Origin: Clarkia xantiana subsp. parviflora
Lineage: Eukaryota; Streptophyta; Magnoliopsida; Myrtales; Onagraceae
NCBI GenBank assembly: GCA_036873135.1
Contig: JAPTYO010000059.1
Span: forward strand, 4,395,066-4,459,065
Direction of reading: 5' to 3'
Length of the DNA stretch: 64,000 bases
Both the position numbers and the translations under genes were made by a program. The notes below the pieces were generated by a model, which was not told where the DNA came from, did no database searches, and saw nothing but the letters and a program-made list of their open reading frames with translations. Shown here piece by piece: positions 33,284 through 45,359 of this stretch. Position 1 is the first letter of the stretch. Every line of letters starts with the position of its first letter.

Positions 33284-34630
33284 AATTGAAGGGCCAAATG
33301 CCCAAAATACACGCTTGAATGTTTCTTCTCCGGGCATTCTACCAGGATCATTAACCCATAACACTACGGATCCTGGATTTTGCCTCTTCATTTCAGCCAT
33401 GTACCGAGGTAAAATCTCGTATGACTTCTCCCAACTCCCAAAGATCCGTTCAATTGCCTTTTGCTTTGCTTTCCATGCCTTTTTATATGTGACCGTGTAA
33501 TTGAATTGATCGGACACGAATGCTTGAATAGCAGCAGCAGTCATGGAGAGTTGTGCATGTACAATGGGTTGAACTTGATCCGCAATGAACTCTGAATCTA
33601 ATTGTACATGATCTTGATTTGTGATAGGAAAAACACAAGTATGAGGGCCAGTATATTGCTTTATGACAAACATCTCACTCCCCTTAAGAATTGACGCGCG
33701 AAGTCTCCACTTGCATTCTTCTTTCTTCTTACACTTCAACACCCACAATCTCTTTTTAGAATCCACGACATCATACTGGTGATGAGTTCTTAAAGAGTAC
33801 GCCTTCACTTCATTCTTCAGTTGTTTTTTTGACGAAAATCTCTGTCCTATGTAAAACTCTCCGTCGTCCTTCTGCTGACTACTATCTCCTAAAGGGTCCC
33901 ACTCACTAGCATTGCCGTTGCTAAGTCCACTAGTGTTTGTAAACTCAGCGGCTGGAGCTTTCTCATATTGGATCGGAGCATCTTCTTGCATCAACTCGTC
34001 CAAATTCTCAGCATCTTCATCAGGTACAATATTATTGTTGACAATGGCTCTACTCATCATGAATGCATTATCTTCGGCATTAACAAGCTCCGGGATGACG
34101 TTCATATCAACTTCAATACCCGCTTGTTGAGCTCTTGATCCGTGAGTTTGGATATCCATGTCTGTGACACCTCCACTGGACGTGCCAATATCATGCCTAG
34201 CATCTGACATCTCATCAACAAGACAGTTAAAAAATGCATCACTGCCGTGTGTAAGCATTCTTGTGTAAGGACCAAGACAATCTATAGAGTCCATTCCTTG
34301 GGTTGGTGCCAACTGTTCCATATGTAAATATATATCAACCCCTAAAGTTTTACATTGACTTGCAACTTCTGTCATTATCTCCATTCCTTCATCATTAGCA
34401 ATTGACAAAGATACGTACTCTTTACCACTTGGAAATCGACATGATATGCTCAACTCATATTTTTCTCTATCACATTTCGTGATCTCATACATCATACTCA
34501 AAAGTTCAGCGTATCTCATTTCTACATCAATACAAACTGGCACGGCAGGTGGACCATTATAGCAAACTCCATTTGGACCATTAATAATCTCTCCGTTCCA
34601 ATAACAAAAGAGATTCACATTTCGACCCAT
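33221..34630 (-). pseudogene. MULE transposase N-terminal part, truncated before the catalytic domain
   Basis: 469 codons from ATG 34628-34630. Residues 1-102 match the N-terminal module common in plant MuDR-like proteins (FCYWNGEII, YAELLSMMYEI). An acidic linker follows. Residues 258-335 fit the MuDR DNA-binding domain (QRFSSKKQLKNEV, then CKWRLRA and GPHTC with the Cys/His set). Residues 340-449 continue to FWAFGPSI, which normally leads straight into the DDE catalytic domain. At about 33283 homology stops and 20 unrelated residues end the frame, so the enzyme core is missing. The rest has no stops or frameshifts, unusual for a dead relic. It could be recent decay or a retained DNA-binding protein. 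Confidence 0.8.
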
Positions 34631-34640
34631 AATAACTCAC

Positions 34641-34834
34641 CTGAAAAATAAAATATGAATTGTATTTTTATGAGGACAAACATTCAATGCATGATAGATA
34701 TCAAAGTTAGAGAAACCTAATTACTTTCAAACCAAATTAAATAATGGCAAAACAAACAAAAAACCAAAGTAGGTCTCGCAAATAATTGAAATAATTAAAG
34801 CTAGCTAAGGTAAGTAATGTTATGGACAACTTAC
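34641..34834 (-). other. probable 5'-UTR intron of the MULE gene
   Basis: A GTAAGT donor (34829-34834) and a TATTTTTCAG acceptor (34641-34650) enclose a 194-bp AT-rich stretch just before the MULE ATG. A leader exon would lie at about 34835-35030. Introns before the ORF occur in plant MULEs. Confidence 0.55.
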
Positions 34835-35030
34835 TGACAGTAGGGGACCAACGTTGATAGATAAGAACATCAACGATGAAGCTGAAAAACTATTGTGGTT
34901 CTTCCAACTTCCTCCTCTCTAGAAAGTTTGGTAGAGCATTTCTCCTTTCTTTGTTTTGAACTAGGGTTAGTTGGTGAATCTCTTGAATACGGTTGGTGTG
35001 TTTAATGTATATTGCATTAATGGGAGAGAA

Positions 35031-37199
35031 CCATACATTAATTTTTCTATCGGTAGCTAGCTAGCTCACTTACTCATCGGTGTCCTTTTCTCTGCTAAAG
35101 CATCATCACGTCTCTTCCACGGTGAGTGTCAATAAAAAAAAGTTTAGGGGTTAAATTACATCCAAAAAAAAGTTAGGGGGTCAAAATATATGTTATAGAA
35201 ATATGTGGATTGTTGTATAGGATAGAGAAAGCAAATTTTATGATGACTGGGATGCCATGCAAGCGGCTGAACCTATTTTGGGAATTAGTTTCTGAAGAAG
35301 CCTATTTTGGGAATAAGTTTGGGAAAGTAGCCTACTTTGGGCATTCACTCGAAGATAACTTGTCTGACAAAAAAACATGAAACTCACCCTAGCTAGCTAT
35401 AGCTACCTTAGCTACATTCCTCATATTATATATGTCTGTTGTACTCAAACTCAAAGACTCAACTAACCCCCACCACTCATACCAAATGACAGGTATACCC
35501 TCGCAATTTACCCTATTTAAAACTTCTATTACGTTAGCCAAATATACAAATTCTATTAAAAAAAGAAAAATAATCGGTCTGACAAGTTTTTTTTTTTTAT
35601 ATTTACATTTATTATAGATATATTTAATTAATATACTAACATAATATGTATGATAAATTAATTATTATAATTTATCAAAATAGTATCTATATGTATTATT
35701 AATTATACATGATGTACGATGTCAGAATGCGTTGCACACGGTGAAATACATAGAGAGAGAATGATTTGATTTGTGATGATTATAGACAATTTGCTGAAGC
35801 TCGGTTCAAATTTTGTGAAGAAAAAATCGGGTGGCTAGAGAGGTGCAAAATATTACATAAACATTACCAACCACCGGCCGGGAATTACTCAACTTGGTCT
35901 GGAACGTGTTTCATAAATACATACGTACGCAACTTCCCGAGTGGGTTGGATTTTGATTATTAGAGTTAACTAAAGTGAGTAATAATTTTGGTTGCATTGC
36001 ATGCGTAGAGGCAGGGATATCAGATATGTCGAAATCATAGATGTTGCCATCAAATTCAATTATTTCACGTGTGCCTTTTTAATCACACTCCCCCTCTCCT
36101 CTCCTCTCCTCTCTCTCGGTTGCACATTCAATAATTTGGGTGGCGTTATTGTGTATTACTACATTAATTTTAAATGCTATAATATTATATAGGAACTTAA
36201 TTGCTTCTAAGTATGAAAAGTTAATTGAACTTTCAATTTTCAACCCAATCACGAGAGTAATTAATTAATTACATGTCCTTAATTTTGCGTTTAAATTAAT
36301 TTTGATTGATCCCAATGCATGCAGCACGTACGTACGTACGTACGGCCATATGAATATAGCTATAATTACGATTTACGTATCATTGTATAATATATATAAA
36401 TACTATATTAGTAGCTAGGTCAGTAGAGTTGAATTTCGTGTCCTCTCCTCTATTGAATGATGATGCCATGCCATTGCCACTACATATAACAATCAAATGA
36501 ATACATTTGAGAGAGATAATGGATGAAGGGAGTTAAGGGCATGCATGGAGATGGAGTTTGAAAGGAAAGAGTTAGAAATAATGAATGGATGGTAGGAATG
36601 GATGATTGTGATGGGTGTTACAATGCATACACACAATTGGTGAACAGCACACAAGATTGATTTAACAGGAACATGTTCGGTCACATGCACATGGGGCGGT
36701 ACTTGGTAGGGAAGAGGAGAAGAAAATAAAAAGGGCCACCTTCCTCATCTATCTATCCTATCCATTTTAGGATCCGAGTCTCTTCTCTCTTCTCTTCTGT
36801 CCAAATTTCCTCTTTCCTCACTTCCGTTAATTATGGCACTGCATGCTACCGTACATTTCCATTCCTTACTCCATTCCATTGGATTTCCGGATTGTTAACT
36901 AATTATTAATTATGGAAACTTTGAACAAATTATAGATAGGATTTCTCTTATTCTTATTAGTATGCTCATTAGTATGGAGTTAGAACTGTTACCTGTTCAT
37001 GAACTTGATCGTTTAACCGATTAACAGTTTATTTGGGATAGTCCACCGCTAATTTGGAAGGTAAGTATAATATTTGGATTGTAAAATCTTTTGTTTCAGT
37101 TTGCATTAGGAGATATAATAATAAGATGAAGCATATCTATCGAGAAACTAACTTTATTACACACATTATAACTAGAATTCAGGTTCAGCAACAATTCAA
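35031..37199. other. intergenic, no gene seen
   Basis: AT-rich unique-looking sequence. It includes a short direct repeat of 'agcctattttgggaat' type (35270-35340), a (ctctc)n run near 36090-36115 and an (acgt)n tetranucleotide run (36325-36344). Frames are short and lack motifs. Confidence 0.5.
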
Positions 37200-37620
37200 T
37201 GTTTATGTATACTTTTGAAGGAAGCTCAATTTTGTACTTTAAAAGATATAGTTTGGTGATGGATCTAGCTTCTGTGCGGTTGATCTCCGTTAGGTATTTT
37301 GTCTTTTACCATCTTGTGGCGCTTCTTGAGAACCTGTAAGAAGGGTGACCGGGGCATTGCCCGGTAAACTCACTCCGACACTCAAGTTAGAGTTGGTTCT
37401 AGAGAGATAAAGTAACAACGTAAAGGTAGAGAGAGTGATTAACCTTCAAATGGTGGAAGTAGCTAGTTATTTATAGGGTTTTGTTCCATTTATTCGAGGT
37501 TAAGCCTCAATCCTAGGTTTATCCTACTATGGGATTGTGATCTCGCCTTTCGTAGAATAAGTATGTTCAGCTCGTTTTAGCGATATGAGGGGTTTACGCT
37601 TTCTAGTATACATTTATGTC
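37200..37620 (-). repeat. minus-strand gypsy-type LTR remnant
   Basis: Read on the minus strand: a TATA box (aaccctataaataa near 37473-37487), a CT-rich leader, then gtgtcggagtgagtttaccg and cggtcacccttcttacaggt. This is a common plant LTR R/U5 layout. It is interrupted on the right by gypsy D. Borders are uncertain. Confidence 0.5.
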
Positions 37621-37625
37621 GATCT

Positions 37626-38382
37626 TGTTAGGTTATAAGTTAAGATAATACGAGGTCGGCACTTTACATGTCGGGACGTTCAAAGTCGGGACGCCAAAAT
37701 ATGAGTCGACGACTACTCACATCCAGAATAAAGAGACAAAAACAAATAGTTGACACTCACTTTCAAGTTGACAACCACGACGAAATTTAAAGAATGGCGA
37801 CACCATTTGATAAAGACTCCCTCTTTTAAGGCATGTGTCGAGTCGGCAGTCAAACCACATTCAAGAAAACCCTTTCTCTTAAGGAATGGATCCAGGTGGC
37901 TCCGCCTCCCTGAGGAAACCCTCATTCTAAGAAAAAGATGATGTGGTGACCTACTTGTCACCTACTTGGAGAAACATTCACCTCTATGAAAAGATGATGT
38001 GACGAGCTACTTGTCACCTGCTGATTCACCACCGTCTCCCTTAACCAATCAAAAAAGGCGGTCGCCGCCATCGTACAACCAATCAGAATGAAGCTGCCAC
38101 CACCGAAAGTCGGTAAAATCTTCCCCTATAAATACCCTTGAGTATTTTCATTATTCACATATATACTTTTTACAGTATTACTCTCTTATTCCATTACTGA
38201 CATAAGCTTCGGAGTGGAATCAGGGGCAAATCCCCACCCATTTTTCATGTTAACGCCACTAAGACTCCACAAAGTAAACTAAGTACCCCGCGAGGTCAGG
38301 ATAGATACCTAAGAGAGCAAACCGAGACGACATCCTGAAATCCGTTCCTGAAAGCTAGGGCCACGGAAACTTGATCCCAACA
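37626..38382 (+). repeat. gypsy D 5' LTR
   Basis: 757 bp from TGTTAGGTTATAAG to ATCCCAACA. It carries two copies of a gatgatgtg...tacttgtcacct unit near 37936-38020, related to the E1 57-bp repeat. TATA box at 38127-38134. Confidence 0.8.
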
Positions 38383-38384
38383 TT

Positions 38385-38401
38385 TGGCGTCGTTTGTGGG
38401 A
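38385..38401 (+). other. gypsy D primer-binding site
   Basis: TGGCGTCGTTTGTGGGA two bases after the LTR, a variant of the PBS in E1, E2 and gypsy C. Confidence 0.7.
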
Positions 38402-38417
38402 GGCGATCAAAAAGTCA

Positions 38418-39612
38418 TGGCACCTCCTAGAAGTCACCCCAGGCAAAATGATGCATATGAGATTTCTATGGCCCTCCTCGACATTGCGCAAAGCCTAGAG
38501 GAAACCCTGTAAGATTACTTACGGTGTTTCCGGAGAGTCCTTAATCGAAATGAGGGCTAGTTCTCAGAAAGAGAGGTCGTTCAAGTGTTTTTCAGAGGAT
38601 TTAGACCTCAATTTCATCATTGGATATCACTCAATACACTGAGCCAATAGAAATGTTGGCAGATTTAACTCAAAGAGTGACCCCTCGCATCGGGGCAAAA
38701 CAAGCTCGGAATGACCACCTAATCCAAAGAAGAGCCCTTCAGATTCGAGAAGAAATCCACCTTCTCGAGGATCTCTTGGCTCCCGAGGAAGAGAGTTTCG
38801 GCGAACTCAAGAAAGGTTAGAAATATTCCAACATGTTGAAGAAAGTCGTCGTCCCCTTCCGTTTTGTGAGCATCAGATAGAGGGGCACACTACTGGAGAT
38901 TGCCAACTGGCAAGGAGAGAGCTCGAATTCTCACAAGAAGAAATACAACGTCACCACCGCTATTGTTCTCATGAGCAAAGAAGGTGGAGAACACCCCCCG
39001 ATAATGGCGTTAACGTTTTATCAGGAGGATTCGCAGCCGGAGGAGAATAAAGCACTGCTCGAGAGGCTTATGCAGCCCAAAATATCTCCCTACATGACAC
39101 TCGAAAGAGATCAAGGGAGTTGGAGCTAATTGCTGTCACTTTCTCCGCTAATTATTTAGCAAGGGCGGCACAACCCCATGAGGATTTCCTTGTAATCACG
39201 ACCTAGATAGACGATTTCGAGGTAAAGAGAGTACTGGTCAATGGAGGAAGTTCAGCTGACATAATTTCCTTTGAGGTCGTCGCCGCAATGGGATATCAGA
39301 AGAAAGACTTCCAAGAGATGAACGCCCCCTTGGTAGGATTTCCAGTCCCCTAGGTGCGATTCGACTCCCGATAATCCTGGGGCAAGGACGGAAATCTCTA
39401 TGTTTTGATATGCGTTTCGTGGTCGTAGACGAAATGAACACCTACAACGCCATATTGGGGAGGACGACTCTAAAATCCAATTATATTGTTCCCTCTACTG
39501 GCCATCAAGTCATGAGGTTTCATACTCATCATGGAATGGGTGAAGTATGGGGTGACCAAAAAACATCCCGGCAGTGTTACGCTAATATCCTTCGAAGGTA
39601 TAATAAAAAATA
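38418..39612 (+). pseudogene. gypsy D gag and protease relics
   Basis: A short start (MAPPRSHPRQNDAYEIS) reaches a stop at about 38512. Later pieces give a knuckle FCEHQIEGHTTGDC (about 38860-38905) and SGGFAAGGE. The protease reads VKRVLVNGGSSADIISF near 39225, where the catalytic Asp of DGGSS is Asn. Its C-terminal part, YNAILGRTTLKSNYIVPS, is at 39440-39495. Several stops and frame changes are present. The Gag capsid core is missing. It is not functional. Confidence 0.75.
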
Positions 39613-39649
39613 ATCCCTGTATCGTCACAGACGAATACCCTCGAGAAGA

Positions 39650-41275
39650 ATGCAACAATACGCCAGGAGGTGGGAAAGATAGTTGACGCTAGTTTCGTAA
39701 GAGAAATACGATTTCAGACATGGGTAGCCAATCCAATCCTGGTGAGGAAGTCAAATGGGAAGTGGAGAATGTGCGTGGATTTTCGAGATCTCAACAAGGC
39801 ATGCCCCAAAGACTCCTACCCGTTGCAGATAATCGATCAACTTGTCGACGCCACATCAGGACACGAACTCCTAAGCTTTATGGATGCCTATTCTAGTTAT
39901 AACCAAATACAAATGCATCCCGTCGATGAGGCCCACACTGTTTTCTATGTTGATAGTGACATTTACCATTAAAATGTAATGCCCTTCGGACTGATAAACA
40001 CGGGGGCTACCTATCAAATAATAGTCAACAAACTCTCCAATCCATGTTGGGGAGGAATATGGAGGCTTATGTCGACGATATGCTGGTCAAAACCAGAAGA
40101 GGCCATGATTATGTTCAAGATTTGGAAGAAGCATTCGCCTTTATGCGACGACACCAAGTACAATTAAACCCGACTAAGTGTGTTTTTGGTGTCCAGTCAG
40201 GAAAATTCTTGGGTTTTATGGTCAGCTAAAGAGGGTTTGAGGCCAATCCAGAAAAGGTGGCCGCAATAGAAGGGATGTCTTCGACCACCTACCACAAAGA
40301 ATTCCATAGCCTTAATGGGAGATTGGCCTCATTAGGAAGATTCTTAGCACATTCTGGCGATAAGTCCCTTCCCTTTTTCAAGGTGTTAAGGGCAAACAAA
40401 AAGTTTGAATGAATTCCAGAATGTGAAGAAGCCTTCCAACAATTAAAGAAACATCTCCATTCCCTCCCCGCTTTGGAAAAACCACTCCCGCAAGACCCGT
40501 TTTTCCTCTGTTTGAGTGTAAGCTCGGCGGCGGTGAGTTCTGTGTTTATCAAGGAGACATGCAATATACAAATTCTAGTCTATTATGTTAGTAAGCTCTT
40601 TGGCGTCGCCGAGGCAAACTACAGGGATATTGGGAAATACCTATATGCGTTACTAGTGGCGTCAAGGAAGTTACGGCCTTACTTTCATGCTCATGAATCA
40701 CATTCCTCACCAACCAACCCCTGAAGAAAATCTTGCATAAACCAGAAATTTCGAGACGTATGGTAAAATGGGCACTAGAATTGAGTTAATATCGTATACA
40801 CTTCGAGCCGCGAAAAGCCATTAAGGGACAGGCGCTCGTTGATTTCATTACTGAGAATACAGTGATGCCTAACGCCAAACCAGTCATTCTCCCCCTGGAG
40901 GAACATGTGAAGGCAACGTTTGAGAGTGTGGCCAACGACACCTTACCTTAGAGCTTGTACACTGATGGCTCATCTTCGTCTCAGGGATGTGGGGCAGGAT
41001 TAGTACTGACGCCACCAGATGGAGAACCACTTTGATATGCGTTGGCACTAACATTCCACGCCACTAACAACGAGGCTTAGTATGAGGCTTCACTAACGTG
41101 TATCCGGATAGCAAAAGGTATGGGAATCACGAACTTAAGGATTCGATGTGATTCCGAGCTAATTTTAATCAGACGAAGGGAACATACATCGCCAAATGAG
41201 AAAACATGAAGAGATACGCGAAAGAAGTGAAGCGACTTGTCCAAGATATGCCCCACTTTCAAATAGAGGCTATCC
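39650..41275 (+). pseudogene. gypsy D reverse transcriptase and RNase H relics
   Basis: RT begins directly after the protease, with the usual linker missing: FVREIRFQTWVANPILVRK, WRMCVDFRDLNKACPKDSYPL, MPFGLINTGATYQ, AYVDDMLVKTRRG (YVDD intact at about 40068), GKFLGFMVS. Stops occur at about 39972, 40229 and 40411, with a frameshift near 40030. The ordinary RNase H region follows, then LYTDGSSSSQGCGAGLVL (about 40950), the start of the archaeal-type second RNase H typical of the Tat lineage. The sequence ends at CDSELI...FQIEAIHW, where copia DNA takes over. Confidence 0.85.
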
Positions 41276-41607
41276 ATTGGTGGCCACCAACCGGATATTA
41301 GTTGAAGCTTGTGAATACTTGTACGGGTGCCTTGGAGAAGTGTTCATATGGGGAAACTAGGCAATTGGAGAATAACAGCTGACCATTGATACAACGCGGC
41401 ACATAAAAGAAACATGTTGGGAAATCAACATTCCACAGACGCTACAACACTCTTAACTGATGAGTACCACGATGTCCGTTGTGTCTTCCTATCGCACGGA
41501 AAACCTCGTATGAAAAATTCGGGAGCTGGACTGGATCGAAGAATAAATGTTAATGTGTTGGTCGACAACATATTAATAGGCACCCTCTTATTCCGACGAG
41601 TGAGAGC
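41276..41607 (+). repeat. copia 3' non-coding fragment
   Basis: Matches copia A around 29900-30250 (tggccaccaaccggatatta). It includes the purine-rich end gacgagtgagagc before an LTR. It is fused directly to the gypsy D RNase H. Confidence 0.75.
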
Positions 41608-42053
41608 TATTGGCATTTGGTGAATGGGCCACAGTAATAGGAGCCCTTTAATATAAGCCCAACGTCCTAAGCATAATTGGGTAATGTAACAAGGGATTTT
41701 GGTCTAGGCCCAAATCCCAATTGACATGAGATGCGCAAAATTGGGCCTCCCTAGTCATGCTAGGCCGGCCGAACTAGGGATTTTCCTTAGGTGAGTTTTA
41801 ACCCACCACCTCTTATAAATAGAGAGTGTTAGAGATTTCTTTAAGGTTAATCACTTTCTCACCTTAAGTTGAGACAAAAGAAATCCCTCTCCCTAATATA
41901 TTAGGAATTTGGACTTATACCCCCAAGACATTTCAATACACACGGAAATACTGTCCAACTAATGGCAAGTTTCTTTTCTACATAGTTTTTAAGTTGAATC
42001 ATTCCATTAGGTATTATAACATTGATTATGTTAAAAAGTTGCGAATTTTGAAG
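41608..42053 (+). repeat. copia C LTR a, truncated
   Basis: Starts TATTGGCATTTGG (TG changed to TA), followed by the gcccaa...gggcctccc and tataaatagagag segments of this LTR family. It breaks off before the usual U5 end. Confidence 0.65.
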
Positions 42054-42648
42054 TGTTGGCATTTGGAGTAAATGGGCCGCCGTAATAGGGAGCCCATTAA
42101 TATAAGCCCAACATCCTAAGAATAATTGAGGTATATCACATTAGGGATTTTGGGTCCGACCAAAATCCCAATGGATCATAAGAGGCCCAAAATTGGGCAT
42201 AACCCATTATTTTGTGCGGCCAAACTAGGTGAACAAGCCCTTAGGGGTTTTGCTCAACACCTTTTATAAATAGGAGGTGTTAGGGATTTATTTGGGTTAA
42301 TCACTCTCTCCCTTTTAGTTTTCACATAAGAAATCCCTCTCCCTATTTTCTTAGAGTTTCGGCCGAACTCTAGAGGCAACAAGGAGGTGCCGAATTTGCT
42401 AAGGCATTTCACCCAGGAGATCCATCCCAACAACCGAATAGAAGAGGCTTTGCTGTGGAGATCATTGCCTGTGGATTACTCTCAATTTAGATTTCTCGCA
42501 GGACACCGTCCAACATATCGTGAACTCCCTCGTGACGTTCTTGGGTTGTGGAAAGCAAAACGGGTATGTGTTCTTATCCGCTGCGTAATAGGTTTACAAG
42601 CATGTACCTAGTTTTTTTTTTCCGTAACTGTATCCCCTAGATCCAACA
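42054..42648 (+). repeat. copia C LTR b
   Basis: 595 bp from TGTTGGCATTTGGAG to CCTAGATCCAACA, followed by a copia PBS (TGGTATCAGAGCCT, 42650-42663). TATA-like tataaatagg near 42264. This is a complete LTR related to those of copia A and B. Confidence 0.8.
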
Positions 42649-43005
42649 GTGGTATCAGAGCCTTTGTAAGGGTGTGTTCATGAATTTTACTAAAACGTGA
42701 TTTTATCAAAATTAAACACTGGATTTTTGATTAAGGTAAAATTTGATCTAGAAATTTTACCACTAACCCTAATCTTGTGTTTCAGACGAATCATTAGAGT
42801 GATTTTCTTTTCTTCAGAACTTAGAAACCTAATTTCGGCCGAACCTAGGGTGTAGTCACCTGTAAAATTGTGACATTAATTATCGATATATTATGTGCAT
42901 GATTTTAGGGAAATCAGAATATTTGGTGATATATTAGTTGCCTAAAGATTGAGAAAATATATTGTTGATAGATTTATATCCCCAAAATAGAATCTAATCA
43001 ATTTA

Positions 43006-43068
<63 letters not shown>

Positions 43069-43074
43069 GGTGCC

Positions 43075-43165
<91 letters not shown>
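42649..43165 (+). other. copia C PBS and leader with long (TA)n
   Basis: PBS, then non-coding leader ending in two (TA)n blocks (about 43006-43066 and 43078-43164), the same place where copia A and B carry (TA)n. All coding sequence is missing. Confidence 0.7.
43006..43164. repeat. (TA)n microsatellite in copia C leader
   Basis: Two long TA runs separated by atggtgccaaat, ending at the start of LTR c. Confidence 0.92.
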
Positions 43166-43170
<5 letters not shown>

Positions 43171-43750
43171 GCATTTGGAGATCGGGTCGCCGTAATTAGG
43201 AGCTCATTAATACGAGCTTGTTACCTAAGACAATTGGGTAATATCACATTAGGGATTTCGGGCTAGGCCTAAAATATCAATTGACATGAGAGGCCCAAAA
43301 TTAGGCCTCCCTCATAAACACGGCCGGCCGAATTAATGGAGGGAAAAAGTGGACTTTTGTCAACTTTGCTCCTCTTATAAATAGGGAGGTGTTAGGGATT
43401 TATTAAGTGCTAATCTCCTCTTCCTTTGTCGTGAGATAAAGGAAATATCTCCTCCCTAAATATCACCTAGTTCGGCCGGAACTACCAAGTCCACAGGAGG
43501 TTCCAAATTGTGTCAAGCAATTTACTCCAGTGATCTATCCCCGCTAAAGAATCGAGAGAGGCTTTACTGTAGAGCATAATCCGCGTAGGGCTTTATGTAT
43601 CAACTTAAAATCAAGTTGTCTATGATGTGTGATTGGCTCAAGATTCACACATAGGTGTGGAGGGCAAACTCTCGTGATCACCCACGATCCAAGATCCTTC
43701 CCTGATGTTCCCGCAACGACCACAAACAATCTTTATCCTTGCATTTGTAG
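43166..43750 (+). repeat. copia C LTR c, 3' end unclear
   Basis: Starts TGTTGGCATTTGGAGATC straight after the (TA)n run. It contains the gggcctccc and tataaataggga segments and diverges near 43720-43750. With LTR b it may be an LTR-leader-LTR remnant that lost its interior. Confidence 0.65.
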
Positions 43751-44124
43751 ACAACTTCTGATTTGATGGATCTTGGGGTCCAATATTGGCGGCTATTCTC
43801 GATGTGTCATTCTTTCAAAAACTACTGGACTGCATATTTTTCGTCAAACTTTGTTCCATTTTTAATTAAGCAGTCGTATTTGATGATGAGGCGGCATTAG
43901 TGCACTCTATTCCTTTTTTTCCATTCACCTTATATCTAATTTTCTGGGAATTGATAGTCTCCCTCTTGGTTTTCCCTATTCAACAACTCGCTAAAACGCT
44001 ATGCTCCAGAGTCGGACGAATGCAATGCATCCCTCTCTCCTTCCACCGGTAATCTTACGTTGTTGCTCCCATTGCAGCTCAGTGATACTCCATTCACCTC
44101 AGCTTTTGCGTTGCTGCATTCATT
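43751..44124. other. flank of the 44125-44502 ORF, no gene seen
   Basis: AT-rich and pyrimidine-rich sequence without a supported frame. It could be the 3' part of the minus-strand candidate gene. Confidence 0.35.
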
Positions 44125-44502
44125 TTAACCTTCTGGATTTCCTCCAGATATACCTAAACCATTCATATGACTTATGGGGTCATACCACCAATTGTCCAAG
44201 TACTGTACTTGAGGTTCTTCTTCTTCATAATCCTTTTTTTCATCATCCTTAGTCACCCCCTCCAAATTTTGCAAGAGAATCAGTTCAACTCCCGTATCAC
44301 ATATGTCCATAATATCCTCCCAACGGCTTTGATCGATGACTGGATAAATGTCTTTATCGAATCTCCAAAGTAATTCCAAACGTGGGGTTCGGCACCAACA
44401 CATGTTTTTCGCCATCATTTCCACCTCCTCTAGGGTGATGCCTTTATGAGTTTGTAGGAATATTGATTTACCCCATTCATACCTAAGTTCGGTTGCGTGC
44501 AT
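44125..44502 (-). CDS. unrecognised minus-strand ORF, 125 residues
   Basis: The frame starts ATG 44500-44502 (MHATELRYEWGKSIFLQTH) and ends at a stop at 44125-44127. It is rich in Glu, Asp and Trp, with an acidic stretch KDDEKKDYEEEEPQ and an ending DNWWYDPISHMNG. No domain, signal peptide or membrane segment is recognised. It lies on the left flank of gypsy C. On the right flank, in the same orientation, is a TATAAAAG box with an exon-like stretch ending in a GTAATG donor. The two may be parts of one gene whose intron received gypsy C. It could equally be part of an unidentified transposon. Confidence 0.35.
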   Translation of the reverse strand: MHATELRYEWGKSIFLQTHKGITLEEVEMMAKNMCWCRTPRLELLWRFDKDIYPVIDQSRWEDIMDICDTGVELILLQNLEGVTKDDEKKDYEEEEPQVQYLDNWWYDPISHMNGLGISGGNPEG

Positions 44503-44641
44503 ATTGAAAGTTTATTTGTATCGAAACCATACGGTCATCATTTTGTTAAATAAGTCGTACAAAATGAATTAGCATCGTACTAAATTAAATAACACATTTA
44601 TGCATATAAATGCAAAATGTAATGAAATAACTATATGCAAC

Positions 44642-45357
44642 TGATGGATATACGCTCAATTTAGACCCGTTTTTATTCGGACTGTATTATTTTAATCACC
44701 CCATGAATGATTGTAAATCGAAACTTTGACCTGAACACGTCACCCGCGGCGAAATGGTCCGAACGAGGAAAAAAACGCCTGCACTGATACTTTGCTGGGT
44801 CCGATCCCAAACCTCCGGGGTCAAACCTCCTGTCCGACCTCGGAGGTCCCGACGTTCCTCCAACACGCGATATTCCCGCCCAAAAGGTGTGCGCATCATC
44901 AAAACCGTCCCTCGTGACGACCCAACCCCACATTGCACGTCTGACACTTAGAAAATATCACGAACCCTTTCATGCTTGTTAAGGGCTTAATCCCTTCATT
45001 ATTTGTTAACTGAGCTCATTTAGGAGTTAACGGTGTCATTAACCGCCTTGATCCTTTGAGCCTATATATAGAACTCCACCCCTATTCATTTACTAGGTTG
45101 ATAGCACTTGCATGATTTGAGCTCTACCTTCTATCTACTTTCTCTCTCTACATTGTTCTAATTTAAGCATCGGAGAGGGTTCGCCGGTACCACCCCCGGC
45201 TTACCCCTCGTTTAGGTCTGCAAGAAGACAGATCGCGAAAAAAGGTGCGAGGAAACAGATTGCAAAAAGGGACCGTCGGATCACAAAGGAAAGAAATCTA
45301 CCCGCAAGTTGACCATTCGGATTGACGACCCGTCGTCTCGATACGCAGGACTTAACA
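44642..45357 (+). repeat. gypsy C 5' LTR
   Basis: 716 bp from TGATGGATATACGCTC to GGACTTAACA, related to the E2 LTR (same first 13 bases, same gcatcggagagggttc segment). TATATATAG near 45063. U3 holds inverted repeats built from gtccgac/gtcggac. Confidence 0.88.
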
Positions 45358-45359
45358 CT

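Larger units (their letters stand above)
37626..41275 (+). mobile_element. gypsy D: truncated Tat-like element
   Basis: 5' LTR (37626-38382), PBS, gag and protease relics, RT and two RNase H regions, then an abrupt end inside the second RNase H at about 41275, where copia sequence starts. Integrase and 3' LTR are absent. The LTR is a distant relative of the E1 LTR (same cttcggagtggaatcagggg segment, same ATCCCAACA end). Confidence 0.8.

Noticed and set aside
33169..34630. MULE and Dof frames as one fusion gene
   Set aside because: They are in the same phase, but at least two in-frame stops and the Dof leader lie between. Separate origin is more economical.
36493..36690. 65-residue minus ORF in the gene island
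   Set aside because: No motif, low complexity, no splice or promoter context.
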